NCBI GenBank assembly: GCA_963513935.1
Contig: OY740769.1
Location: 101,163,762 to 101,227,761, forward strand
Source: Aphrophora alni
Lineage: Eukaryota > Arthropoda > Insecta > Hemiptera > Aphrophoridae
Direction of reading: 5' to 3'
DNA length: 64,000 nucleotides
Part shown: positions 11,001 to 23,659 of the stretch, piece by piece
Layout: every line of letters starts with the position of its first letter
Position numbering within the stretch: the stretch's first letter is position 1
Made by a program: the position numbers and the translations under genes
The notes under the pieces: generated by a model
The model's database searches: none
Told to the model about the DNA's origin: nothing
Seen by the model: only the letters and a program-made list of their open reading frames with translations

Positions 11001-14000
11001 ATGTTCAAATTTTGTGGTAAGATGAACAAAAAATTTTTGAACACTAATTTCAGATTGATAAAGTTGTTGCTACTTCATTCAATACAGTTTGGAGAGAAAT
11101 TTGCCCAATACACAACACCATAGAAACAAATTTATTTACTGTCACAACATAAACGTTCCCCCCATTTCTTGGACAAAGTACTTACCTTTACACTCGCGTA
11201 ACAAGTAATGTTAAAGATTTGTCAGGTAGTTCACAACTTTAGTCCAGATTCTTTGGTTATATAAGAAGTAACAATTCCTGAGGAACTTATACCACAGCGA
11301 ACTCTCTGCCACTATAATTTTCACTTTCATTACTTTCAAACAAGTACGAAATATGTTTCTCCATTTTAAACATACTTGTTCTATTATTCAATGCTAATGT
11401 TTGTTATTCACGGAATATACAACCTGAATTCTGCACATACAATCTGATCTTTCCAGGACAACCCCCATCAGATCTCTCCAAGTGATCTTACCAGATGTTC
11501 ACTACTCTTAATACCAAACATAGATTTCTTGGCTTTAAAACCGTACGCGGCCCATTCTTTTCCCCTCCAGAAAACCGGTGTTTGTTCGAATCAACCTTGA
11601 ACCAAACTTATTTTAAACAATATAAAGATTTCTAAAATACACTGTGTTTTGAGTGTCTCAGAGGATAGAGTTTCCCATAACGCTGTAAAGCCTTTGTGCT
11701 GGATGTATTTTTGAAGCAGAAAGTATTGTCCTTGAAAATCAGGAGTGATAGGCTTGTCCTATGAGGTACCAGACAGTTCCCCCAAAGATATACATCATGA
11801 CATTTTATCAGGGCACACAACATTACCCTCCCCATATTTCATTAAGCATTATTATTTTTGTAATAAACCAAATTTGAGAAATTTTATTTTTTCACACCAA
11901 ATATTTTATATTGTAACACTTTGTGTCTATTTCAGAATCTCTTCGTAAGTATCCAATTGCAGTCAGTTTATTAAGAACCTGCACTCAAACATATAAAATT
12001 CCAGATTCAAATGACATAATAGAAAAAGGAACCCGAATTCTGATTCCAATACATGCAATCCATAATGATCCAGACTACCATAAATTACCTGAAGTATTTG
12101 ATCCAGACAGATTTATCAACAATAACTTTAAACCAAATGGGACTTACTTGCCTTTTGGAGATGGACCAAGAATATGTATTGGTAAGTTATGTATATTTAG
12201 TAGTGTTTTATGTTGAAAAAATACTTATCATACATGACATGATTACACAAGAAAATGTCAGTAAGGAGTTGTAAAAAGAAGTAAAGTAATAAAATATGTT
12301 TTTAAATTTGAATTCAATGTCAATTATTCTGTTAATTGCTAGTTATGATTACGGTTTTTAATATGATTCAGGTAGATATTTCGGATTAAAATGAAGGCAT
12401 ATTATAAATAGTCTATAATTTAGAGAGTTCAAATACTGGAGAAATACTGCTCAGATATTATATATCCATTCACAGGCTACCTCAATGAAAGTGAAATAAA
12501 TAATGCCACATTTTGGTGATACTAATTCTTTTTGGTTATAAATATACCATGTAATTATATTTTTTTCAATCAAAAGAAATATCATGAATTAATACTTCAA
12601 ATTGTTTTCACATATATTTGTTAAAATAAGCTAGATATTAATATACCATATTTATATATTGCCAACATTTATGATAAAAGTTTGTTCGACTAATATATTA
12701 GACTTTATTAAACAAAATACACATTATAAATAATCAACCTTTTTAAATGTTTAATGCACTGACCTGTAGTAATTGCTTAGGCAATACCAAAAAAATTAAT
12801 TAATCATACAATCAATTCTATACCATTTAAAAGTATTAACCAATGACACATGGTGAAACACATACATTAAACAATTCAAAATTAATGTAAATTTGGTTCT
12901 ATCTATGGTAATTTCTACATTACATATTATTTTGAAAAACCTTTACGTGGCTTGTTAGATCAGGTAGCTGATAAAACTATAACGAGTGATAATTATTTCA
13001 CAGATAAACAAATATGAAACTCATCAAGTTCATGTCACTGACGACGTGTATAGTGAATAACATTTTACCTTACCTTGTGACATTAGAGTCCTTGAAAAGT
13101 CTTTACCTCCCTTATTCAGCCCCATTAACTTCTAACTCTTGTCTTCAATCTCCTTCTAACAGCTAACATATACTTCTCAGGTCACTTTATTAATCATCAT
13201 CTTCTTGATCTTTCGAAACTTCATTTTTCTTTGTGGTACACCATTTCCTAATTTCTTCTTAATTCTGCAATCATCCATCCTTTTTTTCGTGAATTGTTAT
13301 CTCAATCTTTTAACTCTCATTACCAAATCTACATTGTAAAGAGCTACTAATTCATCATTTGTTCTTATTACCCAATAACTCCTTCAGACACTGTTCTATA
13401 TATTTCTCATAAACTTTCACCCCTAGATTCTCAGTCTATTTGTATCTGACTTCATAATTGCTCATACTTCAGTTCAATAATAAAATGAGTTATTAATATT
13501 ATGTAATTAATACTTACTTTGAAAAATCAAATTTGTAATTATTTTATTTCATGACATCATGTTTAGTTTTCTTTATTGAAATGTCTGATGTGACAGACAT
13601 TTTAAAACATAACAACTCTTTTAAACGATTCTATTAATGTCAGATGACATGATAGCCTACCATCATTAAAAAATTCACTCTACTGTAATGTAATTCAATA
13701 AACTGTTTTGTCCTTTATTTTTCACCTTCTCTTTGCTATTCAAGTCAATTTATATATTTTTTGACGACTATTTGTATTTATTTAATGAATTGTAGTAATC
13801 ATATTCAATGTGTCAAAGTGTTAACAATGAGAACGTGCATTTTTGATTCAGAACGTTTTTAAGAAAGAGATATTAAACACACAGATACTTTGAAACAAAG
13901 GTTTAATTAAATTTGTCCAAATACTGTGTTCCACATTGTCACACTGTCTAAGATTTAACAAGAAATTTCGAACAATGATTAGTATCATTGTATGTACGAA

Positions 14001-14868
14001 TCATCTGTATGTACGAAGAAACAATAGCTCTAGTGTGTTTTTCGAATAAAACTTATCAATATTTAGGATAAATTGATGACAAGCCTATAAAAAATATCAC
14101 AGACAAAAAATTCAACCTAGAGAGTGTTAAAATTTCTGTAAAAAACATTTAAATTATTTCTGTACAAAGCACAGGACTTTCATGATCACACTAAAATTGT
14201 TACTCGCTGTTCACACTAAAATGGTTTAATACTGTCAATACTTCCAAAACTTAGGGGTAGAAAAAGTAATAAAGCTGCTGAAAGAATTATTTAAAAACTT
14301 AGTTTCATCTCTCTGTGTACATAAATTCTCAAAACATAAGGTTACCAAGAATTCACACACTATTCTCGAACATACTCTACATCCCACAAAAGTTGGAGTT
14401 TGAATAGCGATTTCACTAAAACAAATTGTAAAACTGGTATTCTTTGAAGATACCACCAACTTAAAGAGATACTGTTCAGATACTTTCAAGAACAAACTCA
14501 ACTCGCACTTCTTGTATCTCATAGTTCTACTTCAGATGTCTATGGAAAAAAATCCATTTCAAAGGAACTTTTTCACTGAAATCACCGGATTATAACACCA
14601 CATTTCTGGGAAGGAGTTATAGGATTTGTCAACAAAAATCACCCCAAAACAATTGATGAGCTGAAAGAGGCAACATAACCTATACACTGTCTATAACACA
14701 GAAGAAAAGTATAAGAAAATGTGTAAAAACAGTTAAGTTACATATTGAAAACAAAGGACAACACTTTAAATACTTCATGTTACTAAGTAATACATTTGTT
14801 TTAATTCAATAAAAGCAAAACTGTGGAGATACTTCCTGAAGGAAAATTAGTTTGAGATGTAAATATTG

Positions 14869-14915
<47 letters not shown>

Positions 14916-15747
14916 TAGTAACTGTTTTATGAGAAATTTCTAAATTCGTTCAAAGAAAGCCCAATAAATGTTACATGAGGAACTGTTTAAAAAGCTGTTA
15001 CATATTGAAAACGAAGGAGAACACTTTAAACAACTCATATGAAAATATTAGTTTCTAAATAATACATTTGCTTTATTTTAGTAGAACCTAAACTGCGAAG
15101 AAACTTTCTGAATGGATTTTAGTTTTAAAATATAAATTTGTATGTAAATAGAAACTGTTTTAAGACAATTTTTTCAACTTGTTCAAAATAATGACGAATA
15201 AACCCAAACTATTGTTACAAAAGGAGCTGTTTTTTTAAAGCTGTTGCATATTGAAAATAAAGGAAGCTACTTTAAACAGTTCATGAACTGTTTTTAATAT
15301 TCAATTTATTATTTAGTAACATGTTAATTAATTTTACGAATAATAAATTAGTTATTTCAGTAGAACCTAAAAACTGTGCACTGTAGGAAAACTTTTTGAT
15401 TGGACATTAGTTTTAGAATATGAATTTGTATGTAAATAGAAACAGTTTGACAAGTTTCTAAATTTGTTCAAAATAGAGACAAATAAAGCCCAACAAATGT
15501 TACATAAAGGGGTTGTTTTTTTAAAAAATGGTGTTACAAATTAATTTGTTAATTTAATTATGTTTCAGCCGTGAGGTTTGCAGTACTGGAAATGAAAGTT
15601 GCTTTATCAAGAATTCTGTCACAGTATACTGTCAAACTCAGCAGCAAGACTAAATTACCAATAACGTATGAGATAAACACAATGATGCCACGACCTGTAG
15701 GAGGTTTTTGGTTTGAATTTGACAAGCGAGCAAAAACTTCCAATTAA
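8051..15747 (+). CDS. Cytochrome P450, CYP3 clan, CYP6-like, intact (gene B)
   Basis: Microsomal haem-thiolate monooxygenase of 542 residues. Coding exons are 8051-9029, 9107-9331, 11936-12181 and 15569-15747. All introns are GT-AG and phase 1. Residues about 7-28 form the ER anchor helix. The hinge FNYWKDRGIPYVQPVPFFGN (31-50) follows. Helix C WRNLR is at 133-137 and an acidic linker (EEDQDADDD) near 296-304. Helix I is AGSES (344-348), with serine where most P450s have threonine. ESLR is at 402-405, FDPDRF at 456-461, and PFGDGPRICIA with the haem cysteine at 482. The tail is GGFWFEFDKR. The start was chosen because it follows the conserved splice acceptor and opens directly on the anchor helix. 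Intron 2 (2.6 kb) and intron 3 (3.4 kb) hold transposon debris. AATAAA follows at 15760. Substrate unknown; xenobiotic metabolism is a family-level guess. Confidence 0.93.
10040..10620 (-). mobile_element. Jockey-type non-LTR retrotransposon reverse transcriptase fragment
   Basis: Lies antisense in intron 2 of gene B. Shifting frames on the minus strand give the order expected of a Jockey-clade RT: PLTYIINEFLPQGNFLEKLK (compare the family pattern with LK...TP.FKKG), then FKKGKQ, then PVSIHSGFSKIFGKVV, SQFGFRKGF, LTALKSDISKSY and GAFCDLSKTINCVRHDVLLL (the catalytic D followed by SKAFD.V.H in living copies). Several stops and frameshifts separate these blocks. I did not find an endonuclease domain or a poly-A end with confidence. 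Confidence 0.75.
10840..11930. other. Remainder of intron 2 of gene B, no recognised feature
   Basis: AT-rich intron sequence. It may include more of the antisense non-LTR element, but I could not identify an endonuclease motif. The short ORFs at 11632-11835 and 11745-11948 have no recognisable content, except that the latter runs into exon 3. Confidence 0.45.
12182..14560. other. Intron 3 of gene B (5' two thirds), nothing recognised
   Basis: Noncoding AT-rich sequence. 13080-13450 is notably pyrimidine-rich on the plus strand, without any motif I can name. The minus ORF at 14235-14522 shows no family motif. Confidence 0.5.
14570..14680 (+). mobile_element. Mariner/Tc1-like transposase C-terminal scrap
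   Basis: One frame gives KSPDYN near 14575-14595. A shifted frame from 14607 gives WEGVIGFVNKNHPKTIDELK then EAT and a stop. This resembles the end of DDE transposases of the mariner/Tc1 group, where SPDL.P.DFFLWG is followed by a K.V.....TI.ELK.AI segment. Only this short broken piece is recognisable. Confidence 0.45.
14710..15560 (+). repeat. Three tandem repeats in intron 3 of gene B, abutting the last exon
   Basis: Diverged copies of a 246-289 bp unit. The anchor GTTACATATTGAAAAC (or GTTGCATATTGAAAAT) recurs at about 14738, 14997 and 15243, and a partial fourth start (GTTACAAATTAATTTG) sits at 15533 just before the splice acceptor. Each unit also carries AGTAGAACCTAAA, TTGTATGTAAATAGAAAC and CCCAA.AAATGTTACA-like blocks. 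The final part matches the end of intron 3 in gene A (about 2140-2208). An (AT)n run at 14871-14912 lies inside the first unit. Confidence 0.75.
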
Positions 15748-15871
15748 TCTTGAATCACAAATAAATTAAATTCATGCCATTTGATTTATTGAAATTCACA
15801 TTTAAAAAAAATAAATATAATTGTCAAAATGACAAGTATTTTATAAGTCAATTATTAGTAACTTTTCTAAC

Positions 15872-16770
15872 AATGTAGGGTTGATGGGGTGCTACTGACT
15901 CAATAAAGAGATTTTTATAAGATCAGCACAATTTTATTGGAACGGCTAATATTACAGTGGACTAGTTGTACACTGTGTCTCTGATAACTTACAATTGTAG
16001 TATTTAGAACACAATGTAGGCAGGAAAAATGTGCATTTTAAATTAAAACTATCCATTCATGTCCAGTCTCAGTGAGGTGTTTTATATTATTTAATTTTAA
16101 AAATATATCATTAACAATTATTACATCAGTTTTTTTATCCACCAATGTAGGCAGGAAAAATGTGCATTCTAAACTAGAAACTATCCATTCATATCCAGTC
16201 TCAGTGAGGTGTTTTATATTATTTAATTTTAAAAATATATTATTAACAATAACATCAGTTTTTTATCCGCCATATCAGCGTTATTTTAAATCTATTAACA
16301 ACACTAAATGTCTTTACAGCATGAAAAAACTTTTTGGTTAGGCCAAATAAATTGCATTTTAAATATAGGCCACTTGCAAAGAGAGCTATATCGTGCAATA
16401 TGTATTCATATATAGTGGTGCAAGCGTCATTGGCATTTGTGAAATTAATTTACAGGTACTTATACAATATTAAGTGATTAAATCTTTTAATGTTGGTATT
16501 AATTAATTAAAACCATTAACAGTTTTGGATTTCTTTGAGTTGTCTATATTATTTGACTGACTAGAAACTCATTTTTTTACGTTAATTTCGTTTCACTGAG
16601 TAGCTAGGAGAAGCAGCTACTGGTGCAGGTAAGGGTTTGGGGTAGGGGGAGGGTAAGAAGGCCATCAGGGAGGAGGGAGAAAACTGACTGTTAGTAAAGT
16701 TAACAACTACCTATCCAAACAATGCAGGGTTGATGTGGTGGTACTGACTCAATAAAGAGTTTTTTTTCAG
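15872..16770 (+). repeat. Direct repeat pair flanking the 131-bp duplication
   Basis: TGACTCAATAAAGAG, preceded by GGGTTGATG(G/T)GGTG(C/G)TACTGA-type sequence, occurs at about 15881-15915 and again at about 16727-16762. The pair brackets the tandem duplication and could mark an element's ends or a further segmental duplication. No protein-coding content is seen between them. Confidence 0.55.
16012..16272 (+). repeat. 131-bp tandem duplication
   Basis: Two head-to-tail copies start at 16012 and 16143 with CAATGTAGGCAGGAAAAATG and share AGTGAGGTGTTTTATATTAT. They differ at few positions. The open frame across them is a by-product. Confidence 0.88.
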
Positions 16771-16779
16771 GTGATTAAT

Positions 16780-18755
16780 GTTTTTACGTAAAAAATTTAT
16801 AACTTGTTACTAAAATGTTTTGAATAACATCCGATAGCCATTATCAACGGACTGTGCATACATGTAATCTGCGTTTCTCTTCTACTAATTCAAGTCTAAT
16901 ATGCAGGAGTCTAATATTGAACTAATCCACTGGAGTCTTTAATAAAGATAATCCCAAATTCCTCTAGGTATTTTAAAGAGTTGGGGGGGGGGTGGAAGGA
17001 ATTCTATTAAAGTTTTATTAATTTACAGTATATGCATTTAAAAAAAAAAAGCTATTTGTGGTTTTTAGACTCCAAACAAATTTTGGATAAAAAGTTACAC
17101 TGTTTTTAATATCTTATTGATGAATTCATGACTTATATAAAATTTTATTTACAGTATGATTATTGATGTTCCATTTTTAAACAATGTGCCATTGTTTTAT
17201 AATTATGAATGGTTTTATTAGTATTTAAAGTAATATGTTTAACTGTGTTTTAGCAACAAATATAATGTAACATCTAACTTATCAAACATAAAATATTTAA
17301 ATTCTCAAGAAATTGTGTATAACTTTCTCTTTTCACCAGCTTGCTTGTGTATTTTGTTTTATTAGCAGGAATTTTAGTTAAATAACTTGGCTACTTAACA
17401 CGTTAAAAATTATATTTTAAAATTATGTATTTTTTAATGATATATATTAGTATTAAATTCATGACTTATGGTATAAAGTAGATGCTTGTTAATGGAAAAG
17501 AGTATATTTTTCTTAGTTTTTAGATAAAATATTTTCTTGACTTTAGTTTTGAATAATGAAATTTAACTTTTTGTTAGGGTATATAACCAACAATAAAAGT
17601 GCCTAGAAATATGAGATATTTTTTAATTAATATTGAAATTAATTAAATCGCAGTAAAATTATGTCTTTTTATTTTGTTCGCCCTAAATTGTACCTGTATA
17701 CTGATTTTTCTTGATGAACATGTGTTTTCCATTTTTATATGAGCATGTTTATTTAAGGTTTGTTTAAAGTTTCCATTGAATGTATCTAAATAATTGGATT
17801 AGAGCTGGAAAAGAACAAGAGTTGGTCTAGAGAGACATGATAGAAAATACAAGAGAGGGATCTAACACAAAACTAGATACCCCTGAGGGGGTTCTCAGCT
17901 AGAATTTGTTCAAGAGTGGTAACTATGGAACTCGACACCACGGAGTGCTGTTGGCGATATTTCCAAGAGGTTGGTTAGGCAATTGGACCACTCATTTTTT
18001 AAAATATTCCCTTTTACTAAGTGACTTTTTTTTAAATAATTGTTATTGATAAATATATTTCCACCATTATGCAGACATTTGAACTGTAAATTAATTATTT
18101 TTGCAACAAAATAGTTCTTCCTAATGATAGGTATTGGTTGGTTGTAGCTAAAAAATTTCAAAATTAAATACATTTTCATAATTAATTTTTAGAAGATGGT
18201 GTGCGACATGAGATGATATTGGTATTTTGTATTCTTATATGAGTAGTATGGCGAAATATTTGTAATGGGTAACAAATTGGATCCCGAGGTGAAGTTTCCT
18301 GAGTTTAAAAAATTAATTTTTGAAATGATATCTTCTGTCGTCTGTTGTATCAACAGTTCTCTACTAAATTTAATCCAAACTTGGTATTTGAGTGTATTTT
18401 GGGCATATCTCAGGACTTTCTTTTTTGTCAATATAACATTTGGAGGTATTGCCATAAAAACAAACACAAAATTCAGATTTTCTCAAAATCGGGATTAACG
18501 ATTTTGATCAAATTTAAACTCAAGTGTTGCCTCTATTTACCCAAATAAAACGTATTGATCGCCTTTTCTCCAAAAATTTCAATTTACGAGTTATCACTAA
18601 AAAACAAAATATTCTCAAAATTGATTTTACTGACATTGTTCAAATTTTAGTGAAATGTGAAGACTAACCATACCGATGTTCAAAATTGCATGTAATAAAA
18701 TGTTAAGATTCAGGAATAATTGACAAAAAATAAAAATGATAATTAACAGTAACTG

Positions 18756-18802
<47 letters not shown>

Positions 18803-18804
18803 TG

Positions 18805-18854
<50 letters not shown>

Positions 18855-19500
18855 CTCTGTCAATAGAGAGTAAACACAATTATAAAAAACATACTATTTG
18901 AAACACAGGAATGAAGAAAGAAGAATTTGAAAAAATTTCACTTACTCAAGAATTTAAAGAGTTTGTGTTTAGTATTAGCCACACATCCCCTTGACACTTC
19001 ATCTCTCTTTCCCTACTCATATTATCTCATCTTGAAGCCTTAATTGAACATTTGACAGATTATATTCCAGTTAAGGGTATTAGTAGATGAGCAAGCCATA
19101 CAAAATGCTGAGCTGTGTTTGTCTTCATAATGAACTGATAGAACTATCAAGTGATCAGGCAATGAAATCAACCTTCAACAATGCTTGTAACGTTAAATTT
19201 TGGATAAGTATTAAGCATTGAACTGTCCAGAGCAGCGTTGCCCCATCCTACAACTGTTAACAAGGATTTTGAATTTGAAAACCAAATTAAGAAATATTTT
19301 GACACTGGTAAATCACATTGTTTTGTGTGTTAAAAAATAAATCCAGACATTCAAAAATTGGTTAATTCCAAACATCCCCAAGTTTCGCAAAAATTGAATT
19401 GAAAAAAAAGTGGCAAAAGTAATGTACAATTTTTAAATAAATAACCATAACAATAAAAAAATTTTTTATAGTTTTTCATGTATTTCATGACCACCCCAGT
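16780..19500. other. Intergenic region, no gene recognised; (AT)n tracts
   Basis: AT-rich. It holds a G9 run near 16983 and two long (AT)n tracts (18759-18800 and 18810-18851), each preceded by ACTGTTAAT. The overlapping ORFs at 17910-18548 on both strands show no family motif. Confidence 0.5.
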
Positions 19501-19554
19501 GATGTCCTGTGACCCCCTCCCCCCCCCCAAGAGGTTGTGACCCACTAGTAGAGA

Positions 19555-19725
19555 AACCCAAGCTTAGAAATAGTGGTGTACATAAGATTTCTTGTAGTGA
19601 TTGCAATTGTGAATACATAGTTCAATCTGGTAGATCAGTTAAGAGCAGAATTAAAGGTTCTGATCAAACATTTGAATTTGTCCACAATATTATAAGTCAT
19701 ATTCATTCAAAACAATGTTCTACAT
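19555..19725 (+). mobile_element. Penelope-like GIY-YIG endonuclease fragment
   Basis: The frame reads NSGVHKISCSDCNCEYIVQS then GRSVKSRIK. This is the start of the GIY-YIG domain of Penelope-like elements: the GVYKI.C.DC segment, then YIGQ.GRS with YI kept and G changed to V, then the conserved arginine. The usual EH that follows is lost. No RT is seen upstream. Confidence 0.7.
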
Positions 19726-19739
19726 AAATTAATACAGAA

Positions 19740-21780
19740 AACTAAATTAATGCTGTAAGAAATTAATGAGAGATTCATATGATAGATTTTGGGAAATTTG
19801 AATTCTTTGGAGTTTGGTTTACAACTCAGAATTAGCATAGGTTAAAGAAATTTTAAGTATTAGTGTGTCAGGAGTGCTTAAAGTAGAAGGAGGTGATGCA
19901 AGGTAAGTTGGGGGAATTTTAGGGGGGGTGTTTGGCTAATACTATTGAAAATCACAGCTGAATAAATAAATATATGATTAAAATAAGATAACAATTGACA
20001 AATAAGAAGAAAACAAATACGAATAGTTAAAAGTTGAAAATCTCTCAAATACTTGAAATACAAAATATTCATAAAATTATAATGTTTTGCTTATTCTGAA
20101 ACAGTAAAAGAAATATGAAATGTTTATAGATTTTGAATATTTTTTTCATATCTTTTGGATTATTATTTTTGTTAATATCTGCAAATTAAATTGTAACTTT
20201 TTCAAAAAAAAATATATGTTTAAACAATTATCATTATTTATAACTTCTTTGATAACATTTTTTATTTTATTTTTTTCAATTATTTTGAAATGTTTTAATA
20301 AAATATAATGATAATATAAGATTTGATTGTGAAACAATGTTATGTATAAGGTAAAAAGTTTCTTTTTTGATGGGGGCCTTTGATTTGATTTGGTATAGTG
20401 ATTGTGTTAGAGGAGATTGCCACCACCTTAGGGAAGCTACTTGTAACTAAACCATGAATGAAGATGATGCAAAGCGATAGAGGCTATCTATAATACTGAT
20501 ATTTAATTTTTAGTTTATTAATGAGTGGCAAAACTAAGGTGTAATAACTAGTCACTCTTAATGGGTAGAAGGCCAGTGAGCGTAGTTAAACAAACTTTTT
20601 GATCATCTGAGTGCCAGTTGTGTGATCAGGGATTTTTGGACGAACAGTCAGAAAATTAGGGGCTGCAGCGATATTTTTAGTAGAGCAGACAATGTGACTA
20701 GTGAGGTAAGGTTTTTAGATTCTCGTTAGCTAATAATATGAGTAAATGTGTGTTTTAATAACAATAGATATAAATTGTTTATGATTCAGAATATAATTAT
20801 GAGGTGTTAAAATTAAAGGATATAAAAAATAATAATTCAAATTCAAATGAACATAAAATCCCACGTTTCAGGTATTTTAAGCAGTCATTTTGAAATGGTT
20901 AGAGATACGAAACAAACCCATATACCAGTAAGTTTGATTTTCAAAGATCTTTTAAATTATTTACAACTTGACCTACACTAACAGAAAATCAATTGAAAAA
21001 GAACCAATCCTGAATTAATACCCTTTTGGTTAGGTTAGGTAAAGAAGAAAGGTAAAGTTCAATAAGGTAAAGTTTAGACCTAGCAGAAACCGTTTTCCCA
21101 CAATACATTTGATAAGAGTAATCAAAAACACTAAGTAAATGTGAAAAATATAATTGTAATAAACCTTGCACTCACATTACTCATGTTGTTGACTTGTCTC
21201 AGTCTAGTTTTGCGACCAAGAGATTATAAAAATATCATTGGAAATTAGGTTGTCCAAACTTAAAACTTGTGGCAATAAATTAATTATTTTTCAATGATGT
21301 AGAATTCAAATCCTCAACTTGTAATGAAAGTTGAACTTAAAAAAAAAATATTGAACAAAATAATAAAAGCTTTTTTTTTTCATTTTACAACTTTTAAAAA
21401 TAATTTTTCCAAATAGGTTTACAAGATCCAATAATCAGAAAATATAATTAAATTTCATTATTTTGACAGCTATTTTACAACAGTATCTACATGTAGGTAA
21501 CTACCAGAATATAGAAAACCTTCTTTTAAATTTCTTATGCTATGAAATGGAGGAAAACTTGGTTCAACATTTTTGCAATTACCACACTTACGCAATCTAT
21601 ACTAGTATACTACATATGCTGGATAAAAAAAAAACACCATTTCTCCTGTATCATGAAAAGATATACAGTATTTGTCCAAATGATTTTGATAAATTAATAA
21701 ACCAAATTTCTTCTTTGAAATAACTAGGTTCAAGATTAATTTAAAGTTAAAACTCTCTAAGAGTAATGTTTATGTGTGTG
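19740..21780. other. Intergenic region downstream of gene C, nothing recognised
   Basis: AT-rich sequence with homopolymer runs. The ORFs here (for example 21463-21723) match no family I know. Confidence 0.5.
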
Positions 21781-21785
21781 AAGTT

Positions 21786-23652
21786 TTATCGCTTGTCAAA
21801 TTCAAACCATAATCCTCCTTTAGGTTGAAGTACTGCTGTTTTTATGTCATATATAATGGGAACTTTAGTCTTACTGCTGAGTTTGGCAGTATATTCTGAC
21901 ATAATTCTTGATATAGCAACTTTCATCTCCAGTACTGCAAACCTCATGGCTGAAACATAATTATTTGAATAATAAATTAACTTGAAACAGCAATTCCAAA
22001 ATGTGTAACATTTTGAGGGAATTATTTTTAAGAGTCGTAATTTTTTACAAATTTCTCGTAGATAGAGTTTACGATTTCCTGGCCTAGAACTAGACATTTT
22101 AATTGATTCTTGTTCGGGAACTCAATGTTTCCTAAGTGAGTATCTAAGTTAATAAATTTCTTAAAAATAGTTATTATGTTTCATACTGTCTACATTATTA
22201 GCATCAGACATGTTAAGTAAATAAAACCAAAATTGATATAATAAATTTTAATAAATGTAAATTTGATCTTTTCAAGGGAACTGTTCCAAATTCATTAAAT
22301 TTTTTAGTAAAATATAAACTTATCTCATAATCCATAAATTTAACATCACAAAACTGAAGTTAGTCATGAATATTGTTTTATGTCACAACATATTACTAAT
22401 ATTTTATTATGTAGTTATATAATAGACTTTTTTACATTATATAATACCGTTAAATCTGGTGTTTGCATTACTTACCTATACATATTCTTGGTCCATCTCC
22501 AAAAGGTAAGAAAGACCCATTTGGTTTGAAGTTATTGTCAACGAATCTCTCTGGATCAAATACTTTAGGTGATTTATAATTATTTGGATGATTATGGATT
22601 GCATATATTGGTATCATTACTCGAGTTCCTTTCTCGATTATGTCATTTGAATCTAGAACTTTGTATGTTCGAGTGCAGGTTCTCAATAAATTTATGGCAA
22701 CTCGATATTTACGGCATGTTTCTGAAATAGAATGAAAGTGTTAAAATATGAATATGTGATGCATAAACAAATTCTCATTAATCAATTTTATAGTTCTTTG
22801 TAAGAATTTTCTCATCTTAATTATATGTATGTACATCACTCTTGTATATAAATCCTGGGATATAGAGTATATATGAGATTGTATTTACTAGTCACTTACT
22901 TTGACTATGGGAATGTATTTTTATTAATTTAAAAAATATATATTTGAATATATGTATATAATTAAAGTTATATTATATTTACCTTGCAAAACTTGATCAA
23001 GATAAGTCATTTCTTTGACAACTTGATATGACCATTTGTTGTTGTGTTTTGCCAAAATTGTATCAATTTCATTATGAACTTTCTTCTGAATTTCAAGATT
23101 TTGTGTCAGAGCAAACAATGTATGGTGCGCTTACTGTTTCTGACCCAGCTACGAAAAATACAAATGCTTTTACTGCTATGCATTCTTCTGTGAAAACAAC
23201 TGTAAACAATAATAAAAATAACGTAACATAAAGTATTTTGTACAGCATTAAAAATTTGCTACAAACGGTTGTTACCTTTCTGTTTTTCTTGGATTGGTTT
23301 TTCATTTTGATCTTTAAAAGTATGTTTCATTTGATCAATAATATCATCATCAGCATCGTGATCTTCATTCGGTACAATCTGCGACTTTCCACTTCTTTCT
23401 TGATCTTGTAAATTCAAAATTAATTGCAAAAATCATTTCTATTTATCTTGTTGCTTTTTCTGTACTTCATAGCTTCTCGTATAATCTTTAAGACGGTATT
23501 TTCTATTTTGGTTGGAAATGATCTGAACCCAATTTTCTAGCTAATTATGGCATAACGAATAAATACCTGTCGAATTATTTGAATTTTAGATGGCTGGAAA
23601 AATATACTCACTACATCACGATAGTTTTTGGTAACTTCACTATCTTTGTCCA
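21786..23652 (-). pseudogene. Cytochrome P450 pseudogene, CYP6-like (gene C)
   Basis: Remains of a four-exon P450 homologous to genes B and D. Exon 4 (21949-21786, stop TAA) and exon 3 (22721-22476) are open. Exon 3 carries ETCR, FDPERF and PFGDGPRICI. After ETCR it reads RKYR, where the other copies have proline (YP or FP). Exon 2 (23199-22983) is 217 bp instead of 225, so the frame breaks just after helix I, which here is AGSET with the usual threonine. Exon 1 survives only as its last ~125 codons (23652-23276), with a 1-bp loss near the NDF segment and stop codons. The first ~200 codons, including anchor and helix C, are gone. Splice junctions are still GT-AG, so decay is recent. Confidence 0.88.
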
Positions 23653-23659
23653 TTTTAAT

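Noticed and set aside
14235..14522. 95-codon minus-strand ORF in intron 3 of gene B
   Set aside because: No motif and it lies in a repeat-rich intron; likely chance.
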